A model generated the notes under the pieces. It saw only the letters and a program-made list of their open reading frames with translations. It did not search any database and was not told the origin of the DNA. Source: Achatina immaculata (lineage: Eukaryota > Mollusca > Gastropoda > Stylommatophora > Achatinidae). Taken from it: DNA of 64,000 bases. The stretch is taken from NCBI GenBank assembly GCA_009760885.1, contig CM019710.1:83179-147178 (forward strand), read 5' to 3'. A program made the position numbers and the translations under genes. Positions within the stretch are counted from its first letter, which is position 1. Every line of letters starts with the position of its first letter. Shown piece after piece: positions 55,701-64,000 of this stretch.

Positions 55701-58700
55701 GTGTGCAGGGCACTACCATGGTGAAGGATCCAACTGCTGGTACACCAATGCTCAGGATGATATCTGTGCACAGAGTGATATGTAGAATTTTGTATTCATC
55801 ACCTATCCTCTAGGGATGTATTCATGATGAATTAAATCAATCAATGTCAAAAAATGCAACCAACATTGGACTTTACTTGCTGTGCCTTCTTCAGTTAAGG
55901 AGGTGAAGATGTTCTCCATTTTGATGACATTAGCTTTGTTTCTGGGTCATACCCATACAGCCAGCTTTCATTGCCAGTGATTATCAATGACATGAAGTTG
56001 GAATCACTTTGGGCTTGCTCACAAAGATGAGTGCAACCTGACATGCAATCTTCCTTTTGCTGCAAAGTCAGGAGATGGACACAAGTTTCGAAGACACACA
56101 TCTCATACCCAAATCTTCATTTACAATTTTATGGCAAGTGGCAAATGCTATTCCTTCATCCTCTGCTACTTCTCTGACTGCTAGACAATGATTAGTGCAA
56201 ATGATTTCTTACACATGTATCCTCAGTAAAGGAGGTGGATGGTCTTCCAGGGTAGTGGTCATCTTTAAATAATCAGCGTCCACTTTTGAAGCAGAAAACC
56301 ATGTGTCTTTGATAGACTTACTCAGGACTCACTGAAAGTTGATTGTAGCATTTCAGAAATTTCAGCACCAGTTTTCCTGAGGTGAATGCAGAAATCAGTG
56401 AGCATGTATACACTCACATGCACATATACACACTGTTGAATTTTCTCATCCATGCTGAAATGCACCAGAACCTGCAGGCAGTTACTCACTGGAGGCTTAT
56501 GCAGTGTGAGTGACTGAAGATAATGAGTTCAGATTTTGCATTTACACTCAGGAATGGTTATTACAATTTATGTCTTGGCACCACTGTGATCCACCTCATA
56601 GTTTCCTGGAACAATAATTCTTTTCCCAGAACTCTGTGAACAGTCCATGAAAGTGTGCATGCATGGATGCATGTGAGTATGTGTATGTGTGTGTGTGTAA
56701 AATGTATGTATATGTGTACGTATGAATGTGTGTATATATAAGTAACTACAGGAAAATTATAAGTCATAAAACTGCTTACTTGTGCTGATAATTCTAGTGT
56801 TGACATATCCATCAGCCATGTCTGATTTTTTGCATGAAGAAAACAGAAGTGGGGCAGACTCATCTTCTCCTAAATTTTGGGCCACATTTAAACAGATGTG
56901 AAAATTGGTTAGAAAAAACACCCCTACAGCACTGAAATGATTTAGGGCATAAAGTTTAAATTGATAACTACTATTTATCCATTTATGTAATATAGAAACT
57001 TTCTTCTGTTTATTCTGTTTTGAATGATTAATCTGATTTCATATATGAAATATGAAGAGCATTTGTGATCATGCTTCTCCATTGTGTATGGTCCTTGATG
57101 TCTCAAAACAATTCAAATCCCCTTATTTTTCTATGCCACTTAGTCAGCGTGCTAAGATATTTTTCTTTTGACTTTTCTGTCTTTCTTTTTCCATTAAATT
57201 TTTCATTCATTACCAAATTCATCAATTTTTATCTTTTCAAGTTTTATCCAAGAAGTTTTTACAATCTTAAAAATTCGAATAGTCTTCATTGTTTTGAAAC
57301 TTCTCTGAAGAGCTCTTTATTTGCTTTTTTTGTTCAGTCCAGTCTTGCTTTCATATAATAAGCATTATTTTCTGAAGATACCTGCAGCACATTTACTTTT
57401 TATCCCTGTCCACAGAAAATCAAATAATCTTTGCAGTTTGTCATCAGAATTGAAAATGTCCGTTGTTTGTTCACTTTCATGAAATAAGCTGAAATTAATA
57501 TCACAATTCATTCTGGCATACTACAAAAGGGGAACATTTTTTTTATATTAATGAAATCAACAATATCTTGTTTTCAAATTTAATAATGAACTGGTTAATT
57601 TTTGTCAATTAAACATCTTACCATCATAAATATTAACAAAATCCCCTTCACAAGCATCAGTATCACTAAAGCTTACATCTGCAGGAGGGTCCCACTGAAT
57701 GTTTAAAGATATTGCTTGATTTACTCCATTTGTCTTAATGACATGTTTACTGTAACAATTACTGCAGAGATAAAACAAAAAAAGAAAATCAGAGGAGAAA
57801 TGGAAAAGGAAAAGCAGTTTCTGACTTCTATAATTAATTCATTCCAGTTTCTGATTTCTATAATTAATTCATTCCAGTTTCTGACTTCTATAATTAATTC
57901 ATTCCAGTTTCTGACTTCTATAATTAATTCATTCCAGTTTCTGACTTCTATAATTAATTCATTCCAGTTTCTGACTTCTATAATTAATTAATTCCACAAA
58001 CATTTATGTCAGTCAGTTTTTACATTTATGCACTTAGCATCCATCATAATTGAGTTCACAGCTGATACTGTGAAACCTAGTTCATCTGTTGTTGAGAAAT
58101 TAAAAAAAAAACTTCATTCAACTTCATCTTCCTTACTATTCTCAGTTCCATCTTCAAACTGACTGAAATACATTTGTATGCTGCCTAATGTTTCCCTTCA
58201 GGTGCCTCTTTACTATAAGCCATCATGAAGAATACGAATAATATGAGAATAAGAGAGTTTTTGCAAAAACATTTTAAAAAAAACAGCTTTACTTAATCAC
58301 AGGAATGTGTCATACAAGTGAGCAGCATAGGCAGTATTTCCAAGGTGTGCTGGCTTGTGTTGACTTGAGGTCTGTGTATATTTCAAATGGTTTTGTGCAG
58401 CAGGCACTTTCCACAAATGTTATGCAAGTCAGAAATGCATTACTTATCTTGTCTCCTTCCTCATATACCTTTCAGTGTTGAGGTGACAGACAGACATTTT
58501 GGTAAGACTTGATGATATAACATTATATTTAAGGTTTCTGTAATTTCCTACCTCCATCTCTGATATGAAAGCTTGCCTCTTTGTTTCCTATAATTCTTAG
58601 TGTGAATGTTTTCTCTTCTACACTGTCTGCAGGTAGCCATATAATGTGGCTAAACAGTTTGACTAGTTTCTGGATATGATATATTACTGGTGTTACTCCA

Positions 58701-61700
58701 GACTTTGCCCTGTTGGAGTCATACCTGATTTGGTCTCTCCTTGTTGCATTTAATATTCTCTTTTAACATCTTGTTTTTCTGTTGCAATGATTTTCCTTTT
58801 CTTTTTGGTTATTAGTGTCCATGTTTGACACTGGTAGCAAAAGATTGAGAAGAAAAATTGTGTTGTACAGTGTTCTTTTTGTTTCAGTTGTGATGTTCCC
58901 CTGGGAACAATTGTCTTAAGAACACACTTATCTTAACATAGTCTTGTGAGACAGGGAACATATATCTGTTAACTTAAAAACTCTGACGTACTTCTGCAGC
59001 CCAGAAATCTGTAGCACTCAGCATTAATTGTAATTGTTATTTTTTTTAAATGTAATATCAGGATGATGGATGGATGGGGACGTGGAGATAGCCAGTGGAG
59101 ATGAGGAAAATCTAATGTGAAACCAATGAATCCAGGACGTCACAAGCCTATGGTTCTTTACAACAATGGCTAACAGAGTGATGTAAACAAAACAGAGCCA
59201 GCAGATTATGGGTGGTGGGGAATGAATATTGTTGAGGCACTCATTGGATACCACACCCCAAAGTCAGCGTCTCTGTGAAACTGTCTCAAAGCCGTCTGGC
59301 CAGCAAGCCTTTCATGCTGGATCGGACATGAAGAAGGGGCTTAAGCACAGCCACCAGAGGCTGGGAAACAAAGTTTTGGCCAGGCCAGCCTACACCTGTC
59401 TTCATGGCTGTCCAAGCAAGACCACAGCCTGCCCTGGCAAGGAAAGGTGCTGAAGTCGGGGGTACCCAGCCAAAAGGCACATCGCAACTCAAGTTAAAAC
59501 ACTAATCTCAGGTACACAGCCCATCTCTCACTTTTATCTTTCTCTTCCTTCTCCTATCCCTCCTCCACCACAAAGACCACCACTGTCTAATGATAACAGG
59601 ATTGAAATGAATACTTTTGAATGTTGTCAACATCAGAATCCTTAGGCAGAACTTTCTCTGTCACGAAACTATCATAAGCTACAGCACTGACCTCTCTCCC
59701 ATCACAGAACTGATCTGAAAACATATATAAGCTTATTTTAGTTTTGGCACTGTATACTGCCATGTAATTCTGCAATATATGATAATAATTATACAAACAT
59801 AATAAAACTTAAATGCTCCTGTATATAAAATTTAATGTCAAGAATATTTTTCTAAAACAAAATCTCAACTAGGTTGCTGAATGAGAAACAATAATAAAGA
59901 GAGTAAACATAAGATTCTTTGAAACAAAGTTAGTCATTTACTTTGAATCAGTTTCACTTTGTAACAATACATTTTTGTAACTTTTCCACTTTAATTTTTT
60001 TTTTCAGACAAAACATTTAAAAAAAGAAAACAATGAATGGAGAAAATTAAATAATAAACGAGATAATATACAGACACATACATCAGAAAGATATTAAATG
60101 GCAGACTTAACCTACTGAGTACATATATGTAACCAATAAAAAGCTACACAAACTGAAATTTTCTGTAGAAAATGTAATATTTTTAAGTAATACAGAATAA
60201 TACTGACCACCAGAAATAGCTTTGAGATACACCCTGTTTGTCACATGTTTAGAATTCACTATTATATCACTCTGGAAAGGTAAATACATTGGATAGTGTC
60301 TTCTGTTGCATGACTTTTCAACTTCTGTGTCTGTTGATGCTGTTTGAATTATGAACAGAAAAAAGGTTATTGTACATCTTATCTTTCTCTTATATATATA
60401 TATATATAATACTGCACATACTCAGATATTTTAATATTTAAAAATTAGCAAATCGAAAGCGAGCCCTATGTGGCATTTAACAGCATGGGAAGATTATACG
60501 ATATGATAATATCAAAGCAATGAGACTTACATAAGGTACAGAGTGCAGTGCACATAATTAGCTTAAAAGAACAGTGGACAATGCCCTTTTCGTGTGAGAG
60601 GTAGGGACACAAGGTGATTGAGTTGATTGTGTTGTCCTTTCACACTTTGTCCTAGCAGATTTCCAGTCACAGTCCGTTTCATTTTTTTGTTCCTTTGCCT
60701 TACATCTAAAACATGTTGCCCACTGTTTCTGAGGCTAATCATACACTAGAATCTTACATCTTACTTACTTCCCGTGCCATTAAAGGTCACATAGAGCTTG
60801 CAAAGTTGTTTGCCAAGTTTTCCTGTTCTCAGAGAGTCTTTCAAATTCATCAAGGGATGTTATGGCCACTAAACTGGCTTCTCTTAACAATGTCCTCTTT
60901 AGAGTTTCACGTGGTTGACCTCTTTTTCTTCGGCCTGTTGTGCTCCACTTGATAGCTTGTTTTGGTATTCTCTGATTGTTTCTTCTCATCACATGGCCTA
61001 CGTATGTCCATTTTCTTTTTCTGATTACCCATGAGATAAGTTGTTGTTTGCTCATCTGTCTTATCTCTGTGTTGTTCTTGAATTCATTCCACTTTATACC
61101 AAGTATTATCCTTAGGCATTTGTTTTCAAAAGAGTCTAATTTCTTGTCTATTTCTTTAGTTGATTTCCAGCTTTCACATGCATAAATGAGGTCCTTGGTT
61201 CAGTTTTGTACTCAGTTTTTTTGTTTGGACTGACTGGCTCTGGGGTCAACACAGTCACAAAAAGTGGGTACCTGGGATTTCTCTTGGAAAACAAAGGCAA
61301 CAAGGCAAGGTGCTGGCATCCCTACCTCAAATGTTGTAGTGGCCTAGAAAAGTGAAGGCACTAACATTTCACATCCCTACCTCAAATGTTGTAATGGCCT
61401 AGAAAAGTGAAGGCACTAACACTTCACATCCCTACCTCAAATGTTGTAATGGCCTAGAAAAGTGAAGGCACTAACACTTCACATCCCTACCTTAAATGTT
61501 GTAATGGCCTAGAAAAATGAAGGCACTAACACTTCATACATCTACAGCATGCAAATGCTACAGGACTTAGATTTACATAAGGCACACTATATGTCAAAGA
61601 GTTGTATGTGGCTCATGAGCTATGCCTTGTCGCCCCTGTCTATAAGTTCAATCTTAATCAATACAGGTCATTTACTGTAAGGCTCTCACTGTCATTACTC

Positions 61701-63971
61701 AAAATCTCTTCAGAATTAAAGTCTGTAAAATAACTTATTGGAAAAAAAAAACCACGCACATACTGAAACACCACTCATCACTTGGTTTCTGATGTTCAGC
61801 TACTGAACAAATTGCCATAAATGACTGACTGTCTACCTTGTCTGACTATGATGAAGTCAGAATCACAGGTTGCAGCTTGTCCATCAATGCTCAAGACATC
61901 AACACGAACTGAGTCTCTGACACGCTGTGAAACATGCACATCACATACCCCACCACTGGATGGTCAAAAATTACACAATGAGTGTGAGGTTTGCAGGAAC
62001 TAGTTTTTTATATGGTAGAGAATTACACACAGCAAATAAATAAGAAAATATTAAAAGCAATGACACAATATTTCATGACCAGTCAAACATTGATAAAATA
62101 ATTTCTTGGAAAAAAAAATAAAGTACACATGTGAAGACCTTGTGACACTATTATGAACCTGACAGTGTTTTTGATTCAGGAAGTAGATTTGACTAAATAC
62201 CATCTCTTGTAAGACAAGTTTTATTTGTTTAAAAGCAATCATCTATAACCTTTATCAGGCCATTAATAAACCAATAATCATTTAATTTCCCCTAGGCCAG
62301 AGTACAGTTTATATCTATAAGTTTTCATCATCTAAGAACTGGTTGGTCATAAGCTAACATAGTTTGTCAAAGATAAAGTGTTTAAAATGATGCAGAGTAC
62401 ACACATTCATTAATGACAGACTCGACTATCAAAATTATATCATTCCTATCGTTTACTATCAGGGATGAGCGGTGCTAGGCCCTTTGCTTATGCATCCCAT
62501 GTGGCAAATTGATGCCTGACCAATACGTGCACCCCCACAAAACAGAATCTGTTACCAGTGTTTAAATTTAAGGCATGCATTCTGGTGTTGGCACCAGAAC
62601 ATGAAGAAAACCATGGATTATTTTCTGGAAGCAAAGCTCGAGGTTTAGATAAAGTAAAAGAAGTTTATTAAAAACACATACAGACATACTACTTTGTGTT
62701 ATTCAAAGCATTAATCTTTCCAAGACAGTAAAATTCTACTAGAAACATGATATTAAAACTTATGAGTAAAATGTCTCTAAGTTCAAATGCCTGATTCTTG
62801 GTAAGAAACTCACTTACCTTGGAGACTGGGAGAAAGGTAGTGAGAAGTAAACAGGATCCAGGTCCACATCAATACTTGACAAGTTTGTGTCATTACAGGT
62901 ATCTGAATAAACAATGACTAAAGCTGCAATTCTGAACCACTTTCTAAACATTGACTATGCTGTACATACACATTTCTTACTCAGAAATCTTGGAGACTAC
63001 TAGAGCATGATTTAACTGTTAAATAGCAGATTGAATACTTTAGAACTCTTTATCTTGTATGCTGTCTTCTACAGTAAAGGAAGAAAATTAAGTTTAAATG
63101 CTACACTCTTAAAACAAGCTAACCTGTTTCAATGAGTTTTTCCATTTTAAAATGTAATTTCTTTTACAGTTATACAAAAATTAGCAACAAATAGATATTC
63201 TTTCAAAATAATCATTCATGTCAAATGATTACATGTGCAATATGTCTTATATTCAAAATGCACAGATTTCAGATGTCCTCTAAAAACAAAATGTAATGTA
63301 TTAATTTTTTTTTCTCTTCTAAATTCATTTCTTGCTACTTTCAATAACTTTATTACATATTTTGACTACTAATTTCTATTGAGAAAAAGACTGAGGTTAA
63401 GCAAAGATGACTTATATCACAATGTTAAACTTACAGTGAGAGGTTCTTGAGTAAAGTTTTAACTGAATGGTATCAATTTCAGAATCCAGCTCTTCTCCTT
63501 CTTTGAAGATGAAGGTCAAAGTGGCACAGCATGATGACAGATATATTTTTGAAAATGGCCGGTCAACATCACACCATTCTAGTATCATATGGCTGCTTGT
63601 ACTGTGACCTGATAGACAGTTGTAAATCTAAAGCCAGTTGGAATAAAACTGGAAAATTTAAACTTTATACTTAAGAAACAAAGCAGATAACTAAACAGAT
63701 AAACTAATGTCTTATTCTGTGTTAATCTTACCATTGCATCTTTTCCTTCAAATATATAAAGAAATAAAAGGTCTCTTTCATGTACTCTCTTTTGTATATG
63801 GTTTCATACAAAATCAAGTCCCTAAGATTTAGAAAACAACACTCACCATCATAAACAATGAATCTCCCATTTTCACACAGGATCTGAGGGATGTTAAAAG
63901 CTTCTATCACCAAGCTAGATTTTAGATCTGTATTTCCAAAATCATCAACAGCCTCCACATTCCAGGTGCAT
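47578..63971 (-). CDS. Multi-CUB-domain, probably GPI-anchored protein (3' part of gene)
   Basis: Minus-strand join of eleven exons: 63971-63847, 63608-63435, 62902-62818, 61955-61837, 60339-60208, 59714-59615, 57761-57622, 56869-56780, 52718-52625, 49771-49659, 47831-47578. Each has an AG acceptor and a GT donor (GTGAGT, GTAAGT, GTAGAC, GTCAGT and similar), and every junction keeps the frame, giving 475 residues to TGA at 47580-47578. The product is one partial and three complete CUB domains, each with the usual cysteine pairs and mostly an IYDG-type turn, then a C-terminal hydrophobic tail. CUB domains are extracellular binding modules, so the protein is most likely a cell-surface receptor or adhesion molecule; the ligand is unknown. 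The signal peptide and earlier domains lie beyond the window. The donor of the fifth exon could be 3 bp earlier, and exon 6 ends at a weak GTATTC donor. The introns are packed with transposons and minisatellites. Confidence 0.88.
47880..48560 (+). pseudogene. Degenerate RNase H-like domain in a CUB-gene intron
   Basis: The plus strand reads IIMDGSVAQG near 48.06 kb, SASEALFSLVEQ, VIVTDS then a stop and SMLRRIKG, and LIYCQGHVEVMAYEKMDNLG (frame 48264-48551). These match the D, E, D and GHxxxxxNExAD motifs of an RNase H type-1 domain of retroelement origin. At least three stops or frame breaks make it a relic. Confidence 0.65.
49005..49262 (-). mobile_element. LINE family A 3' end
   Basis: The complement gives the family terminus (CAAGACATC, CTGCAAATGGATGCATC-like). 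The copy is diverged, with small deletions. Confidence 0.7.
49833..50340. repeat. R1 dispersed repeat, copy 4, with internal 34-bp expansion
   Basis: R1 blocks are followed at about 50091-50305 by six tandem units of CAGCTATGGGTTGCTAGCCC plus TGATGCTGGCATAT. Other R1 copies have one or two units. Confidence 0.85.
50345..51359 (-). pseudogene. Degenerate RNase H-like domain, opposite orientation
   Basis: The minus strand, read across stops, gives ARTTQEASSAFAIITSN, then TFIYVPWHENIQGNESADRL and ANTAI. The last is the RNase H motif (H, then NExAD). Lesions are many. It may be the same or a related source as the relic at 47.88-48.56 kb. Confidence 0.55.
51360..52105 (+). mobile_element. LINE family A, 5'-truncated, with 13-bp TSD
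   Basis: The body (51373-52092) is flanked by AGTTAAC(C/G)CAGGT at 51360-51372 and 52093-52105 (one mismatch). The frame 51685-52083 is the family C-terminus (EELNIEEGWLVKRIKERKLK, WLQDIIDNLQMDASAAKKL). Confidence 0.85.
52732..52781. repeat. (TA)n microsatellite next to a CUB exon
   Basis: An interrupted TA run begins about 14 bp upstream of the acceptor of exon 52718-52625. Confidence 0.85.
53140..53790 (-). mobile_element. Decayed mariner fragment
   Basis: On the minus strand, MTGDETWVKFMHAELKEQSK is the first catalytic Asp region of a mariner transposase. The left edge ATGAGGGCTAATCCAAAATC resembles a mariner terminal repeat. The rest is frameshifted. Confidence 0.65.
54086..54415. repeat. 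R1 dispersed repeat, copy 5, with (TTC)n border
   Basis: TTCTTCTTCTTCTATCTCCC, then CTGTAACTGTGAGCTGGTG and R1 blocks. A poly-G stretch is at about 54207-54227. Confidence 0.7.
54485..54731 (-). mobile_element. tRNA-derived SINE, complete copy
   Basis: On the minus strand, the box-A-like GAGTGGCGAAGTGGTTAATG and box-B-like GGGGTTTGAATCATG form the head. The body has TGGTACCCAACTTC and CTGGAGTTGGGGAAGG, and the end GGCACTAACACCACATCCCT is shared with the S1 SINEs. The frame 54519-54731 is an artefact of the SINE. Confidence 0.8.
54829..55275 (-). mobile_element. LINE family A 3' end fused to unique sequence
   Basis: The frame 55110-54829 reads KYFGHIKQHDNLEKTILEGY, WLQDIIDDLRMDASAAEHL, then diverges after AVMEAN into DHRHVSVEFHSLPG, just before CAG/GTAAAT. 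The usual tail is missing, apparently by a deletion between two GCAAA strings. No TSD was found. Confidence 0.75.
55388..56300 (-). mobile_element. Decayed mariner transposase (SETMAR type)
   Basis: The minus strand reads LIITGNESWLYGYDPETKLM (frame 55895-56101; first Asp changed to Asn), then HGSALHTCLS and PHHPYSPDLDPCNLFLF (third Asp changed to Asn). The left terminal repeat looks like ATACAAGGGTTGTTCACAAA at 55388. The right end was not found. At least two catalytic residues are lost. Confidence 0.75.
56780..59714 (-). CDS. CUB gene, exons for CUB domain 3
   Basis: Exons 59714-59615 (DQFCDGREVSAVAYDSFVTE), 57761-57622 (NCYSKHVIKTNG, ISLNIQWDPPADVSF, ACEGDFVNIYDG) and 56869-56780 (EDESAPLLFSSCKKSD, GYVNTRIIST). 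The C-x-G-D-FVNIYDG turn and four cysteines match CUB. The first exon's donor (GTATTC) is weak, but it is the site that keeps the frame with the next acceptor. Confidence 0.78.
57815..57990 (+). repeat. 30-bp minisatellite, 6 units, in a CUB intron
   Basis: CAGTTTCTGACTTCTATAAT plus TAATTCATTC, six times, almost identical. It ends about 55 bp upstream of the acceptor of exon 57761-57622. Confidence 0.9.
58895..59487 (+). mobile_element. R2 non-autonomous element, copy 2
   Basis: Matches the R2 at 14.6 kb through most of its length, from CTGGGAACAATTGTCTTAAG to CCCAGCCAAAAGGCACATCG. The AAG tail seen in copy 1 is absent here. Confidence 0.75.
60208..62902 (-). CDS. CUB gene, exons for CUB domain 2
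   Basis: Exons 62902-62818 (YTCNDTNLSSIDVDLDPVYF, SLPFSQSP), 61955-61837 (GGVCDVHVSQRV, VDVLSIDGQAATCDSDFIIV) and 60339-60208 (VEKSCNRRHYPMYLPFQSDI, NRVYLKAISG), phases 1-2, 2-1 and 1-1. Four cysteines are in CUB spacing. The usual YDG is RQG here, so the calcium site may be altered. Sequence identity to the other domains is low. Confidence 0.8.
60455..60505 (+). mobile_element. LINE family B 3' tip
   Basis: GCGAGCCCTATGTGGCATTT and AACAGCATGGGAAGAT match the family terminus. Confidence 0.55.
60750..61195 (-). mobile_element. LINE family B 3' end
   Basis: The minus frame 60780-61055 reads RKRKWTYVGHVMRRNNQRIP, KQAIKWSTTGRRKRGQPRET and SLDEFERLSENRKTWQTT. It is oriented against the tip at 60.46 kb. 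Confidence 0.85.
61225..61555 (+). mobile_element. SINE S1 body with 55-bp tail expansion
   Basis: The body CTCTGGGGTCAACACAGTC and GTGGGTACCTGGGATTTC matches S1 at 25.7 kb. The segment CATCCCTACCTCAAATGTTG with GCCTAGAAAAGTGAAGGCAC is then repeated four times. The tRNA head is lost. Confidence 0.8.
63435..63971 (-). CDS. CUB gene, exons for CUB domain 1 (second and third exons of the domain)
   Basis: Exon 63971-63847 (phase 2 in, 1 out) encodes CTWNVEAVDD through LCENGRFIVYDG. Exon 63608-63435 (1 in, 1 out) encodes the second half, with LEWCDVDRPFSKIYLSS, LTFIF and QLKLYSRTSH. The C..W start, the C-x-N-x-R-FIVYDG turn and the EWC...SS strand fit CUB residues 30-110. The first exon of this domain lies right of the window edge. 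Confidence 0.85.
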
Positions 63972-64000
63972 CTAAAATACAGCATAATCATTTCTTGACT

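Overview
This is an AT-rich stretch of animal nuclear DNA. The reasons are spliceosomal introns with GT..AG borders, tRNA-derived SINEs, many families of non-LTR retrotransposon, mariner elements, minisatellites, and CUB and ankyrin-repeat genes. Most of the sequence is decayed mobile DNA. The repeat mix suggests an invertebrate, and a mollusc is my best guess, but the sequence alone does not prove it. No bacterial operon, CRISPR array or functional tRNA/rRNA gene was seen.

Three host loci, all on the minus strand, are well supported. (1) ANK1 (6.17-7.74 kb) is an ankyrin-repeat protein of 15 repeats in one exon. A frameshift cuts it short, and decayed ankyrin sequence continues past the stop. 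(2) ANK2 (36.6-40.0 kb) has 18 ankyrin repeats. Its large exon ends at a perfect GTGAGT donor and joins in phase to a second exon about 1 kb away, giving a 765-residue protein. (3) The right-hand 16 kb (47.6-64.0 kb) is the 3' part of a multi-CUB gene. I reconstructed eleven exons, with consistent phases at every junction. They encode one partial and three complete CUB domains, each made of three exons with phases 1-2-1. The last exon ends in a hydrophobic tail typical of a GPI-anchor signal. The 5' end of the gene lies beyond the window. Weaker host candidates are a terminal exon at 28.56-28.73 kb, possible exons at 9.15-9.37 kb and 17.23-17.32 kb, and a CUB-like segment near 46.3 kb.

Layout: 0-5.5 kb holds a LINE (family A) carrying an inserted 940-bp structured element, then AT-rich sequence with degenerate repeats, then a RNase H LINE (family F) with a perfect 15-bp target duplication. 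5.6-11 kb holds ANK1, another LINE A and Penelope-like debris. 11.4-16 kb is a long endonuclease/RT LINE (family B) with an inserted R2 element. 17.7-19 kb is a complete mariner with a broken transposase. 19.4-28.4 kb holds LINE D, A, E and G fragments, a 22-bp minisatellite, a Penelope-like GIY-YIG fragment, a PIF1/Helitron helicase fragment and SINEs. 29.3-36.6 kb is a 40-bp minisatellite split by nested LINE insertions. 36.6-40 kb is ANK2. 40.3-47.5 kb holds LINE B and C pieces and several minisatellites. 47.6-64 kb is the CUB gene, whose introns hold mariners, RNase H relics, LINE A and B, R1, R2, SINEs and minisatellites.

Nothing shows the three host genes working together. They appear to be independent genes in a transposon-rich region. 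The most informative new observations are the reconstructed CUB gene, the hidden ANK2 exon, the structured element that shares its 3' end with the RNase H LINE, and the readable order of nested insertions.
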